From the NCBI RefSeq assembly GCF_037975245.1, contig NC_092579.1:18436678-18500677 (forward strand): a stretch of 64,000 bases of DNA. Direction: 5' to 3'. The DNA is from Apostichopus japonicus (lineage: Eukaryota > Echinodermata > Holothuroidea > Aspidochirotida > Stichopodidae). The notes below the pieces were generated by a model that had not been told where the DNA came from, ran no database searches, and saw only the letters and a list, made by a program, of their open reading frames with translations. The position numbers were made by a program, and so were the translations under genes. Shown here in pieces: positions 50,257 through 63,374 of this stretch. Each line of letters opens with the position of its first letter. Positions within the stretch are counted from its first letter, which is position 1.

Positions 50257-52960
50257 CGGTTTCAGTTTTAAAACTTTGTTATATATTTGTTTAAGGTTTC
50301 TCCAAGTCACACGTGATGTAATGACGTCATGTCCTCAATTCGGGCCTTAATGCTAATAAATTGTTTCTTTAAATTCAATAACTCATCCAAAACATATTGT
50401 TTTAATGAGATTTTTATATTTATCTTTAAACAACAGTACATCTTTGTATGACAATGAAGAGCATTTCACCATATCAAATTTGTCATATGTGACTCTAGAT
50501 ATGTATTGTTTTATTTTTTATTATTATTATTATCCTAAAGAGTTTTACTGATTACTGCTCTGTGTATTAGACTTAATAATTCAGTCACTTTAATCGACGA
50601 GTTGAAAGAGTCATTTCCACACAAAAAAAACTACACTGGCTATATAGAGGCGGCGGAAGAGGTTTCGATCTGGATGGCCAACATATTGAACGCCAGTGCT
50701 ACATATTATCTTGCTTTGAGGTGAAAAACCAAAAAGTTATCTCAAAACATTTCGACAGAATTGATTCTGGCATTACCCTCTTGTTTTGTAATACAAAAGG
50801 CCACCTCTTTCTTAAGAAATCATAAAAGGGTACGTTATCTTACGAAAGAAACAGGGAATCGTTATTTTAAATTATTTGAAAATGGGCACTTAATTTTAGT
50901 TTTTTTTCTTCATAAACCAAGGTAGGCACGTGCCCCTGGGCAACTGCCTCCATTACCCCTGCCACAATGTAACGGTTAATCTCCATACAATGCAGTGAAC
51001 TGAAATAATGAAAGAAAAATAACCATATTAGATAATTAGATAAAATAACTATTTAGATCAAAATAACCCCTATTAGATATCTGAGTAAATAGTATAGGTT
51101 TATCAAGTCGGCAGGTTTATTTAATAACTGAATTTTCAGTAATACAACGAAACAGATTAAAATTAAGTCACATGACAGGAAGAAGAAGAACAAATACAAC
51201 ATTTCCATTAAACAATATTTTCAACGAATACTAAGCATGAAAGTAACATTGTGTTATGTCAAAATAACATGTCATAAATATATAGCGTTTTTTGTCCCAT
51301 TAGGCGTCCCTTGTGTCCGCAGTCGAGCATATGAAGATACGCAAGTAATCAACATTAATATTATCTACAACAACCAAAAAACGGGGGAGAAATGATACTA
51401 GTTTTAATGACAGGAAGAGAGTTGAAAGCTTTCGGCCGCCACTTGGGGATCGAATAATGATAAACATACATAGCCTACAGCATGATTAATGTGCGACAGA
51501 CAATGAACACCACCCGAGTGCATTATCATCTATCGCATTAATATCATTCCTGTCGCAAATGGCGATAAATGTTTAGTAATTAACGTTATATACGGTGCCA
51601 ACGGCTAGCAGAGGCAAAATTAATTCTCTGGTTTATGCATCTATCGTAGTACATTAATATTAATTCAAAATGAATGTTTTACCTTCTCTGCAGTTCCCTT
51701 TTTTCTTTCCATTCGAAAGATGGAGAGGAGATTTGAGAAGGTATAATTTAAAATAAAATAAAAAGAAAATTGCTAATTCTTTCTAACGTTTCATTAAACT
51801 TTTTTTTTAGAGGGGGTGGGTGGGGGGGGGTAATTTTATGAATGTCTAGGAGGTAATATCATTAAGGCAGACATGATGAAGACATTTCTGACAGTCATTG
51901 ATTAACATTTTCTGCATTTTGATCAAAAATAATAATAGTTACAGATATTTCTTTCTCCAAAAATTGTTGCTGGTGGTCTTTTCTTGACAACCTATGGTAT
52001 ATTATTCATATGAATTACCACAAGTTTAGTATTCAAATCCAGATTGTTGTCAACTATTCTTATAATAGAGGCTTTTACCCGGCGTTTGGAGATAGCATCA
52101 TAATTTGGTAACGGTTATAACAACAAGCTACATTGATTATGCAATTTGCGTTGGGTTGCAAGTCTATAGGCAGTGTTACCAAGCCTACGGTAGCTCTGGT
52201 ATATCAAATTCAGCCCGACTATATATAATACAGCCGTGAAAGTTGAAACATATTCCGTCATTTTTCTATGTATCATGCTCTTGAGAGATTGAAATCTATT
52301 TAAAATTTCCTCCTCGGGTATATCTACATGTATTTTCTCACTTGCAAATATGTTATTGTTTCCATATTGCTATGCACAAGGGCTTTGAATTAAATGTTTT
52401 CAAATTCCCATTGGAAAGTTTGCTAAAGGTAACGCTCAGAGAAGAATTTGAAATTAATTTGGTTTGGTATTCCATCAACCTCAATTTACCTTACCATAAT
52501 TTGAAAGGTTTGTGAAAATCATCCTCACGGAGACAAATATATTTTGATATAAATACAAAAATGTGCTTTATTTCAGTATATATATTTTGTGTGCATGCGT
52601 CTTGTACATTATGTGGCTGTTTTTTTATTATTATAGTAATTGTCTTCACGCTACTGTGTAGGTTGACTAAAAGACGTAGTTACAGCAGTAAAAACTATTG
52701 TTAATGAGGAAGAAATGAAGTTAACTTGAGACAGAATTATTTTAGTTTTGATATGTTATCGTCCAAAGGAACAACGGTAATAGTTTCTACAGGGTATCTT
52801 GGTTTTCAAAGGGATGCACACCTTTAAAATAATTATGATAAAAGTTTGGAGTGCTCCTTTAAGGCTACACTTGTGATGACGTCAGCTCTTTGGTGCAGTT
52901 CTAAATGTTAATCCATGATATTTACAAAATTCTAAACATTGTCAACCAATGTATGTCCTT
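50255..52960. other. No gene seen; AT-rich, comparatively non-repetitive
   Basis: Few repeats. 51290-51660 contains several TAATTA-type homeodomain-like words and a mixed, less biased composition. It could be regulatory, but nothing proves it. Confidence 0.35.
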
Positions 52961-52964
52961 TTAG

Positions 52965-53080
52965 TTTGTATGTATATGTGATCTTCCCGCAAGCAGGAAC
53001 TCGCGAAAGAAGCCATGGAGGCTTATAGACTCGCAAGCTGACCGAAGCCAATATCTCGGCTTCATTTCAAAGTTTCATAT
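52965..53080 (-). mobile_element. SINE B, truncated copy
   Basis: The plus strand reads ATCTTCCCGCAAGCAGGAAC, then GCAAGCTGACCGAAGCC, matching the 3' half of SINE B in minus orientation. The tRNA head is missing and divergence is higher than in the other two copies. Confidence 0.75.
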
Positions 53081-53798
53081 CAAGAAAAATACAGCAACTT
53101 TCTGGTGATATTAAAAACCATTTGCCGGTGAGAAATTTGAACTACATTTTCAAACATGCTATGGAAGGCCATGGAAGTCTTATTGTCTCATTGAAAGTGT
53201 GCGTCGCATCCGAACTGACCAAATACACCCTATAGTCAAAGTCACTTAAATAGAATAAGCTTACCAGTCAGTGTAAATAACCAATTCTCAAAAATAAAAA
53301 AGCGTTATGGAAATACTATACTAGAATAGACAGCAGGGGTTTCTAACGGTCGGTCTAAGCAAAATTAATTTTGTGTCTAAAATCAACCTCCTTTAATTGA
53401 AGACAATTAAAGATAGGTTTGAGACAAGTGGATAGGTAATTAAGGGCTTTATCATTGGCTCAGATGACATTTGTTATTGAGGGTGGATTTGCTATATAGC
53501 CTCTAGAATCACGGCACAGGGAGTAGAGGGGGGGGGGGTGGCGGCATCTTGATAATTATGAAACAGGGTATATTGCTGTAGATCAAAATAAGTGTAGAAG
53601 TGTATCCTGCGAGTTGTTCATATATAAAAGTTTCTTTGGATTGCAAGCAAGTTCATACGCTCTTCGCGAGAATACAAATGACGTACTATAGAGGTATACT
53701 GTAGAGTCGGAGTCAACATAGCTATACAGGGATCAATGATATACAAGCCCTATTTAACGCGGAGAACAGATTGTTATATTATTGCCGTTCAGATGTGT

Positions 53799-54037
53799 GG
53801 AGTGTTAGCTCAGAAGTGGTTAACGCCGGTGCCTTCCAATCATAAGATCCCCGGTTCGAGTCACTCCAAGATTAATGTATGTCGTCCAGTTACAGAGTTG
53901 TTGACAATTGACAATGCATAATCATGGACGTTAAATATGAATCTAAGAGACTGACTTCGGTAAGCTTTCAGCTTTGATAAGCCAGTGAGGCTTCTTCACG
54001 AGTTCCTGCTTGCAGGAGGATCTAAAATACATACATG
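53799..54037 (+). mobile_element. tRNA-derived SINE B, full copy 2
   Basis: GGAGTGT, box A TAGCTCAGAAG, box B GGTTCGAGTC, then CACTCC closing the acceptor-like stem. The body matches 45058-45311 throughout and ends GCAGGAGGATCTAAAAT and ATACATACATG. Length 239 bp. Confidence 0.88.
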
Positions 54038-54708
54038 CTGACCAGGGTCACTCATGCATACGAATAAACGCCTCTTAAAGATTTTGCCACAATTTTTATC
54101 AATTTTCCATTCCTTCCAATGGATGGCCGATTCAACTAAAAGCCCCTCCGACCCCCCTCCCCATCCCCTCCCTCCCGCATGCACTATAGCACCATGGCTG
54201 CTGGTTTTGTCATTTTTAAAAACAACAGTTATGACAATCATTAATGAAAATGCTTTAGATATATGCCATAGGTAATCGTAGGTGATTCTTAGTAAATCCA
54301 AGATTTTTACTTTATTGGTCGATTCTAAGAAAAAAAGGGGGGTGTAACAAAAAGGAAGAAAAGTGAAGTATACCATTTTATGTAAATAAATAGGCTAGTC
54401 ATGAGAAGGTCTTGCAATTAGAAGATCAAATCGGGATAAATCGGGATTCCAAAGTAGGGATTATAAAGCTCTACCTGTCGTGTACATTACACATGCCAAA
54501 CATGCTTGCACTAGCAAGATATATCATATCTCTCCATTTTGTCTTCCTCTCCTTAACCCTCTAAACCTCTCCCTTTCCCCCTCCCTCTCCCTTTATTCTC
54601 AGTCTCCCCCCCCCCCCCGCTACCCTTTCCCCTCACCACTACAATATGCTAAAAATGTCGAATAGTGATCAGCGACAAGATTAAACTTAAACAAACATCT
54701 TACTGCAA

Positions 54709-54774
54709 CTCTCAAAGCATGTTTCCTTTCTGAGCCTTCACCTCTCAAAGCATGTTTCCTTTCTAAGCCTTCAT
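54709..54774 (+). repeat. 33-bp tandem duplication
   Basis: CTCTCAAAGCATGTTTCCTT and the following 13 bases occur twice in direct succession with two base differences. Confidence 0.95.
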
Positions 54775-54949
54775 GACATTTAGATGTAAAAATTCAACGC
54801 TCCTCGATCGCTGCCTGGAAAAAGGTTGGAAGTTGGAGGTGCTTTAGAGAGATGTTAGCAATATTTGACTAAGAACTTAAAGTCGTGACCGATACCAATA
54901 AACTTTATGTATATCTCAGTACACCGACCGACACAGTGACGTGCGCAAA

Positions 54950-55018
54950 AGGGGGAGGAGGAGGAGGAGGAGGAGGAGGAGGAGGAGGAGGAGGAGGAGG
55001 AAGAGGAGGGGGAGGGGT
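54950..55018. repeat. (GGA)n microsatellite
   Basis: About 65 bases of GGA/GGAGGA. The run is preceded by CAGTGACGTGCGCAAAAGGG. Confidence 0.98.
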
Positions 55019-55642
55019 CCATGCCATAAAACCATAGATAATCTACCATCTCCATACCATTGCCCCTATCCACCCCCTAAATACCCTCTCCACCAACCTC
55101 TCCAACACCTCGCCTACGTTTTCTTCTCCTTCTTGCCATGTAAAAGTAGCAGAAGTCATAACATGTATATTGAGAATATTATAGAAATAATGAAAAACTG
55201 CACGTAATAATATCCATTTGGAGATTTGGAGATTTGTAAAAATAACACACAATGTATATAACATCCCAGCTTGATAATAGCTCCAAAAAGAAGAATTAAT
55301 GTAAGCCTCGTTATATATTATGTTACATTTGCCATGAAACTGTCAAACCTTCTGCAGGTAAAATTATTCCGTTTTGTCTTTTTAGCTTCTCGGCTGTTCA
55401 AATTAGTAAGATATTCATTGCTTTGTCAGTAGATGACTGATGACAACTTGACATCTCAGTTTTAGTTATCGGCATTTATGACACATTTGGCCCTCCTTAT
55501 ATAAAGGATCATATCACTATACGAGGTCAACGGCCGCACAATTATACTAAATAACATATTATTAGTCGCACGATCTGCCTTCCTTTCGCCTCAAATCGTG
55601 AACAGTCCCATTTCGCCAAAGACATTTAGACAGTCTTTGAAA

Positions 55643-55665
55643 CATATATACACATATACATATAC

Positions 55666-55697
<32 letters not shown>

Positions 55698-55719
55698 GTG
55701 TATATATATATATATATAA

Positions 55720-55787
<68 letters not shown>

Positions 55788-55798
55788 TGTGTGTGTGC
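55643..55798. repeat. (TA)n with flanking (CATA)n and (TG)n
   Basis: About 150 bases, ending GCGTGTGTGTGTG. Confidence 0.98.
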
Positions 55799-55859
55799 CT
55801 GCAGTAGTCATATACAACCAGCTCACAGCAACTTTGAATAACATTTAAATTAATCAATA

Positions 55860-58800
55860 AGAATGTATTAAAATCAATGAAATGATGTTCTTTTATTTTC
55901 CTTTCTTATTATTATAGTTTGTTGTTGTTGTTGCTGTTGCATGTTTGTATTGGGCGATCGTTATCCATTTTTTAATGCTTTATTTTTTGATAATTTGCGT
56001 CTGTTCAGTTTTTATCGCAATAAATTGACAGACACTTGGTATCATTTTTTCACAAAGGAGATGCTGAAAAAATAGAGAGAACAAAAACGTGAATTAATGC
56101 ACATATTTAGTCGAATTAGAAGTGATAAGTAGTCCGTTCCTCGGGGTATGAATTAACAACTATCTCTGACAAGTCACAGTATCATGATGGCTTAATTTAT
56201 TTATTTTTTCACTTCTTCCTTTATTCTTCTTTCTACAGCAGATCTAAAGAAGGAACCAAGGAGTCTTTTTTTGCTTATTAATTCGTCTTCTTGTTTTTTG
56301 AAAACAAAACAAAAAGAAACACATCAAAGACGCAATTTTTGGTTTTACGTATTTGTTTGTGTATCTATTCTGTTAACAAAAGGCATATTCTTGATGTATA
56401 CTTCGTTAGGCCACCTAGTGAATATAGTTTATATTTACAAATAGTTTTTACACCTATTTTTGTTTTAAATATATCTTTTTAGTTTTTTTAAAAAAGTTTT
56501 ATATAATTTTTACACCTAGTTTATGGTTTACAAAGGTTCCTATCTCGTACACATTTCTATGTAATCATTAAATGAGACACTAACCCAGCCATCATTATTG
56601 GTCTATGTGATACAGAGACAACTGTTATCAACAACCACACCCAAACAGATAAGAAAAATCTCACTCCGGATAGAAGGTATGCCGCAGATTAAAGGGTGTA
56701 AGACTCTCGCAAAAAGAAACGTCTCATGCCGGTAATCTGACCTAGTTTCGAATGAGGTGTAACAGAAGTGTTAGACACCACCATCGATCCCAGAAAATAC
56801 AAACACAGCTTGCTATACCGTCGGTAATTAGACACTAGTGTACAGTCAATACATACAGCTACGGTCAATACCCACAACACAGTGTACATAGCAGCGATGG
56901 ACATCTCAGGTCTAGATAAAAGATAACAAGGTATCACGTTTCATTACTGTCTGCAATTTGTAGCGACAAGAAAACGTCATTTGCAAGCAACGAAAAGTTA
57001 ACTTTTGCAGAGCGCGGCACGTGGTTTGCGGCGACTCTTCAATGCCTTTAAATCTGTTTTTTTTCCCCACACAATGTAGGTTGACGAATTGATCCATCCA
57101 GTCTCAATATGACATCAAGAAGCCATGCAACTGTGCCCCGATATATATATTGTTTTCCAGCGTTGGATTTGTTGCAAATATATATGCATCTAAAATATTG
57201 GAGCTCTTAACATGACTTAATAATGTATAATAACATCCATATGGCAGCCAATTTGAATATTTGTTGTCATGATGGCAGCAATACTATACGGTAATGTTTG
57301 ACCTGGGAAATATGAACAGAAAAACCATACGGAAAAGTAGTAAGCTATTTCAGATCCAAGTGGCACTATGACGTCACAAATTTACAAACTGACCGCTCCC
57401 AGACGCGACTCTTAAAGTAGGATGTATTCCAAACGAAGCAAGTTTTTTTTTCTAAGCTTTTTGTGGAATTGTTATATCTCTCATATTAACAGCTGAATAT
57501 GATGGGTTGTGTATGTGTCTTTTACTTTAAGTTAAGTGTTAAATTACACGACGGAAGCTATCTGCGCGCGTGATTTAGTGAAATTCGCATTGGGAGTCAG
57601 CTTATTTTTTCTTCTCTTTTTAAGTTGTAAAACATTTTCTTCTAATTGACAACGAAACAAATTTGGAGTAATTGTTTCCCCAACATATAATGTCACGTGA
57701 CCCTACATTTCCAAATTTGCTTCCAAATATTCATTAGAATAACCATTCTTGGTGTGCTAACTTACCTCATTGATATCTATGTTCGTCGATTCCCATCTCA
57801 AAATGAAAAGGGTGAGGCGGAGGGGGGGGGGGGGCAATGTAACCAGTGGTATTAGAAGCTATCGAAAAAATGGGGATGAAAATTCGCGGGATTTGGGGAG
57901 CTTCCCAAAGAGGTGAATTTGTATTTTTTATAGATACAAAGGTGGCCCATTGTTTCAATTGTAAATTTTACTTTTTTATCTCGAAATTTCGACTGTTTTA
58001 TGGAAATAGACATTTAGCGCTGAAATTTCAGCTATGTCAACATTGTATTTGTTACTTTTATATTTTAAACTTTAGATTTACTTGATCATATCCTCTTAAC
58101 TGATTGACTTTATAAATAAAACATCCCGGCGTGCGGTACGGTAGCTTATAATATCTTTGTTGAAACTAATTTACCTGCAAGAATTAGGAAGCGGAGTGGG
58201 GCGGGGGGGGGGGGGTGAGGGGAGATTGTATGCAGAGTTTAAGTTCCAAGCTCGACTAAGTTGACTAAAACACACAGCGCTTCACAAAAATCAAATACAG
58301 ATTCTTGTCGCTATCGTTAACGTTTTTGTATTAATATTATATTTTAAACTTCCCATCGCGTCAAAAATACCTTCAAGCAACAGAAATGCGAAGAAAAACT
58401 ATCATGTTCTCTAACTGTGAATTCAAACACCATATATCGTAAAAATAAAATCTACGCTCTTTGGTTTTAGTATAAAGGGGGTTATCATTCACTTTTTTTT
58501 TAATGAAAATCAGAGAAAGGTCGCCAGTGTTGTTAGAACCACCTCCATCCATAAATAACTCGTCCTTGTCCCTGCATAAATGGTCAACAGTGCTAAACAA
58601 TACCAATCTTATACTAATCTTATACCACTTCCAGAATTGTTCTCTTTAACGCGCACTAAAATATTCTCCTCCCGGCGTAATTTTGGAGTTATATATGATA
58701 CCATTGATTTATAGCGACCTCGTACTAGATAAACTTCATATATGACCATGGGGGATACATGACGTTTTCCGTGATATCGGGTTACATTATAGTAATCCAT

Positions 58801-58900
58801 TCTATAATTTCTACTTATACGGCACAAGAGTCATAATAACAGTATTTTGTAATATGTTCTATATGAATAGCAAAAAGACGATACATCGCTCAAGTAAAAG
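55860..58900. other. No supported gene
   Basis: The minus strand at 56689-56937 has a hydrophobic frame (MYTVLWVLTVAVCIDCTLVS) that resembles a membrane span, but no conserved motif, start or splice pair supports a gene. Confidence 0.4.
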
Positions 58901-59110
58901 AGATGTACAACATGCATGACTGTGAAAGTGTTTTTGAAGAAAGTTTATAGACCTTCTTTTATCGATAACCGAGATATGAAAGTATCGATATATGACCTTG
59001 TTTTCCGTGCGACGACACGGCCAGACGGCACAATCTCCTTTCCCTCCTCCCAAGCCCCCCGATCCTCTCTCTCTCGCTCATTTAACTTATTTTACTTGTG
59101 CTTACAGAAA

Positions 59111-59125
59111 ATGTATATATATATA

Positions 59126-59168
<43 letters not shown>
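59111..59168. repeat. (TA)n microsatellite
   Basis: About 58 bases of TA. Confidence 0.98.
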
Positions 59169-59170
<2 letters not shown>

Positions 59171-59679
59171 AGTATAACATATAGCTCTCTCAGCGAGCCT
59201 ATGTAATATATTGGTTGCAAGTGAGATAAATATATAATCCATAAGCAATATTCCGATAATATAATATATATATATATAATTTATAGTTAAAATTCATGTT
59301 TGTATTTTCAAGCTATACGTTGCAATTTTTTTGCTGGTATTCCTAAACGTTTTTTTATTTTTTGCTATGGGAGCCTACATTTTCGTCACTTGTTAAACAA
59401 ACCTTTTTACTCAGTAGTTAACAATTTTCGTACACTGCTTCTATAAAAACCCTTAGGTGGTCTAATAGTGACTCAATTGACATAACTTTATTGCACTTTA
59501 TAAACATTCACTTCCAGTTTAGTATACTCTGGTCATCAAAGCCACACCACCAAACCAGATTTTGTTTGATAATATACAACAACAAAAAAGTTAGCCGTTT
59601 GCGGTCTGAGGAGTGATATTCATCATAGGCCTATATATAGAAATGCTTTGACGAGAATTTAGGAAGCTTCCTTATAGGC

Positions 59680-60050
59680 CAGGGGTAGGCAACATACGTC
59701 CCGCGGGCCACATGCGGCCCGCCAGTGATTTTTTTGCGGCCCGTGAGATGTCTCAAGAAAAAGAATAAAAATTAAACTATTTTACACATCACAAAAACGA
59801 GCTTAGTTGCTTAGAATTTATCGTCACTAATGATGCTGTCAGGTAGGCCTATTATCCCCATTAATTATCAACTGCACTGTATGGAATTTATGTTTTTGTG
59901 AATACAGATTTAGTACACACACCTATTGCTTGAAAGTCCTCGGAATCAAATATTTGAAATCAACAGCAGGTCGTTGGTTATAGGTGCAGCCCAGTCAATG
60001 TTTCACCGCCTTTATCTGGCCCATTTATTCAAAATGGTTGCCCACACCTG
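59680..60050. mobile_element. Complete non-autonomous hAT element (371 bp)
   Basis: Left end CAGGGGTAGGCAAC, right end GTTGCCCACACCTG, inverted with two mismatches in 14. Perfect 8-bp target duplication TTATAGGC at 59672-59679 and 60051-60058. The start CAGGGGTnGGCAAC, followed by a CGGGCC/GCGGCCCG block, is the classic hAT (Charlie-type) terminus. No transposase remains. Confidence 0.92.
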
Positions 60051-60179
60051 TTATAGGCAAATCGTTAACTCAGTTCAGAAAGTTCAAACAACAGCAACAG
60101 CAAAATAATACCCAAACGCATCTATAAAGTGGTATGTATTGTGTGGTTTACTATATATAATCCGTTTATCTCTTCCTGT

Positions 60180-60203
60180 TTTTTTTTTTTTTTTTTTTTT
60201 TTT
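60180..60203 (+). repeat. Poly-T run
   Basis: Twenty-four T residues; possibly the poly-A tail of a minus-strand insertion, but no element body was recognised. Confidence 0.9.
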
Positions 60204-60942
60204 GTGCTATGAGCTAGAATCGTTGGTCTTTGCTTCTGGAACCCTATCTTGTCTTCTAAAATGTTTATAGATAATAATCTACAGTTGACTTCCGTGGTTC
60301 AGTCTCTTTCTTCTCAACCAAAAATATTCATAATTAACTGAAGTGGTTTTGTCATTAATTTTGACAATTGATCCCATGGGGTCATTTATCTCAATCATCA
60401 GTCTACTTGAATTCACTTTAACAAAAAACGTAATTATTCGTGGAAGTGGTATCATTGAATTAATCGAACGGCTTAGACTCTAAGTGAATTTAAGTCAAGC
60501 CAAGCTAAGAGAATGTCTTGGTTATTATATCCCCATAAATTGGATACCCCACATGGCAGCCTCTAAGGGAATAGTCAAAGTGGTTTCTCTTAATTACTTG
60601 TAAGAAAATAAAAATAAATTAAAAACATTTTGTGTAGGTTGAGAGATATCTTGATTTAAGATAAATCATCTTAAACTCTCATTATGCATTTAATGCAGAT
60701 GGTTTAAATTGTTTTTTGTTTTTTATTCTATTTTTGGAGTAAAACTAGAACGTCAACTAACGATGTTGATGTTTGCTGCTTTGCACAATAATACACTTCT
60801 CATCCCAGTAATGGAAACTTGAAAGTAACTTCTATAATAACTGAATACGCCCTTTTGGAGGAGTCAAAACTTATCAAATACTAGTTAACTTTGTTTTAGC
60901 TTCGCTTTGAAATCAAATGACCTTGGCTTCATTTTCCCAATT

Positions 60943-61158
60943 TCAAAAACTCCAGATATGTGCGGATATGACGACACGTGTCTCATGTCCCGCAAGGAAA
61001 AAAAAAATCAATAAATTGTTGTGATTGAAAGAATCCATCCATTGTATTCCCATAAAACTTCCAATGTCTATCAATTGAATAACTGCAGAGCCACCAAATA
61101 TTGCCTTAAATTTACACTTGGTCAAGTTAATGCAGGCCATCCGCTGGCTCAAGCTCAT
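60943..61158 (-). other. Possible Ty3/gypsy reverse-transcriptase scrap
   Basis: The minus strand reads LSQRMACINLTKCKFKA, resembling the 'LxxAxLTINLxKCxF' block near the end of Ty3/gypsy reverse transcriptases. The following sequence does not continue the domain, so this is weak. Confidence 0.25.
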
Positions 61159-61447
61159 GCTGCAGTGAACAACAACTTTTGCGCAGTTTGATCGTGACTG
61201 GGTTTAACTTGTTAATGCATGGGTGACCCTGGTTGACATCAACCAAACAAGCAATGAGTATGTTAAAGTTGCTGCGTAGAGAATGCTGAAACAAATTAAC
61301 TATATGTGCTGCGACTAACTTCGTGATTTCCCTCGAAACATACCGAGGGTCCTCAATATTGAACTGTTGAAAGCAAATTTGCTGAAAATCTGACTACAAG
61401 CCAATTTAATGAAGCTATGACATGGGCAACAACTTGTACGATTGTCG

Positions 61448-61785
61448 TCCCGACACACAGACCGACAGAATACCGACAGGTCGAATGACCGACAAATCGA
61501 AAGCCCAACAAACAAATCGACAGACCTACAGACAAATCGGCGTGCCGATATATATAGATAGATAGATATTTATTCAGCCACTGATCATAAAAATACAATG
61601 GAAGTTGGGTAAAAACAAGAGCTCAAAGGTCAAAACGAGTACAAAACTAAAAACAGATTCAAAATATATGTCGGCAAGTCGACAGACTGACTGGCGATAG
61701 GCCGATATACCGACAGATTGAATGGCCGACACATGGATAGACCGATAGCTTGACACGCGACATCCCGACAGATAGATGGACTTAC
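61448..61785. repeat. Cryptic CGACAGAT-type octamer array, interrupted
   Basis: CCGACAGA, CGACAGGT and CGACAAAT words recur at 61448-61555 and 61672-61785. Between them sits an unrelated ~105 bp. Confidence 0.75.
61555..61668 (-). mobile_element. Short retroelement 3' end inserted in the octamer array
   Basis: On the minus strand it ends GGCTGAATAAATATCTATC, that is AATAAA followed by a (TATC)n tail, and it splits the CGACAGAT array. This is consistent with a truncated non-LTR or SINE insertion. Confidence 0.45.
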
Positions 61786-61799
61786 TTTTAGCCAGAAAT

Positions 61800-63120
61800 T
61801 CGGCCCATTCGCAGAAGTCGAAAAAATGAATTAAAACTTTCAGACGATAACATCTCCTTTATTTATCCCAATCATTAAATCTAAAGCATGCTCGATGATG
61901 TGTCTTGACCTATCCCTTCATAGCTGTAAATATGATGTATGCTGGAACCACATGTTTCATGTAATCACTATACTGTATGCCAAGCACCATTAGCGAAAAT
62001 ACCGAATGTTGTCAAAAGTCTGGTAAATACTTGATAATTTTGAGATTATTTAGTACATATTGGTATATAAAGAATTATTAAGCCCGTCGAGATTGAATGC
62101 ATAAAGAAGCTGGTTCTTCATCTAGCTATGTTAATGCGAACTTTCGAAGATTGGCTGTTCAAGTTAGACGGCTGTGGAGTTAATAACTTCCCCTGATTTG
62201 AGACCGACTTTTGATTTGCACTTTCGGGGGAAGGGTGTTACACCTCACATCCCTCCCTACCCGTATGTAAGCCCCTGCCAAGACAACATGAATATAACAA
62301 TCTCACCGTACAACTAATTAAATCAGAATTACGGAGCAAACATATATACGTTCGTAAAATATGTAATTTCAGTTCACCAATGTTGAAATTCAGTCTTAAG
62401 CTGAACGTTTCTAAATATTGTTTTTTTTATTATTATTATTATTATTGCCTTTTAACGAGTGTTATTGACAGTCCATTTGGAAGTATCAGTAATACATCTG
62501 TATACCATTAAAATATCGTAAAGGTCTTCATCGCGATCGAATATAATAGAGGGCGATATTGAAGTTTTGATTGAGTACAAAACAACGTTTGTAGAGTAGT
62601 ATTTAGCGTAGTATTTCAAATCGTCACCACTTTGGACATGCTTCTTATTCGTTCTTTGTTTTCTTTCACAAAAGATGTATTTCAGTTCCGTTCTTTTTAG
62701 TTTATTTCAACAGAACAAAATTACATAATATGCAAGAGATGACGTAATTAATAATTAGTGAAGGAGCAAGGTGGTAATTTGACATCATTTACATATTCTT
62801 TATTAACAAATTACACCAATTACACAAAACGGAGCTGCAAGACACGCCAAAAAAGAAGACACATTTTTTCTTAAAAGTTTCATTTAATGTAACGCTTTGC
62901 ACCAACTTTGATCTTGAATGGAAGTTTTAGCTCCATAAAAACATTAGTTGTTATCAAACCATGCAATTATTTCACAAATATCGGAAATTTGATTATTAAA
63001 ACAAACTAAGCGTTTGCTTCTTTTGTAGGTAAATTGGTAATAAACGTTTATTAGGTCTACTAATTAGACTTAGAATTCTGTTAAGTGCGAAAATTTAGTT
63101 GCTTGCCAAAGAAGTCAAAG
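61800..63120. other. No gene seen
   Basis: AT-rich with an ATT run at 62427-62446; nothing recognisable. Confidence 0.5.
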
Positions 63121-63124
63121 TATG

Positions 63125-63374
<250 letters not shown>

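Noticed and set aside
53799-53867. Functional tRNA gene
   Set aside because: The anticodon arm does not fold normally and the same head is attached to the same 175-bp body elsewhere.
56689-56937. Fragment of a third GPCR
   Set aside because: One hydrophobic stretch only; none of the ERY, NPxxY or conserved TM motifs is present.
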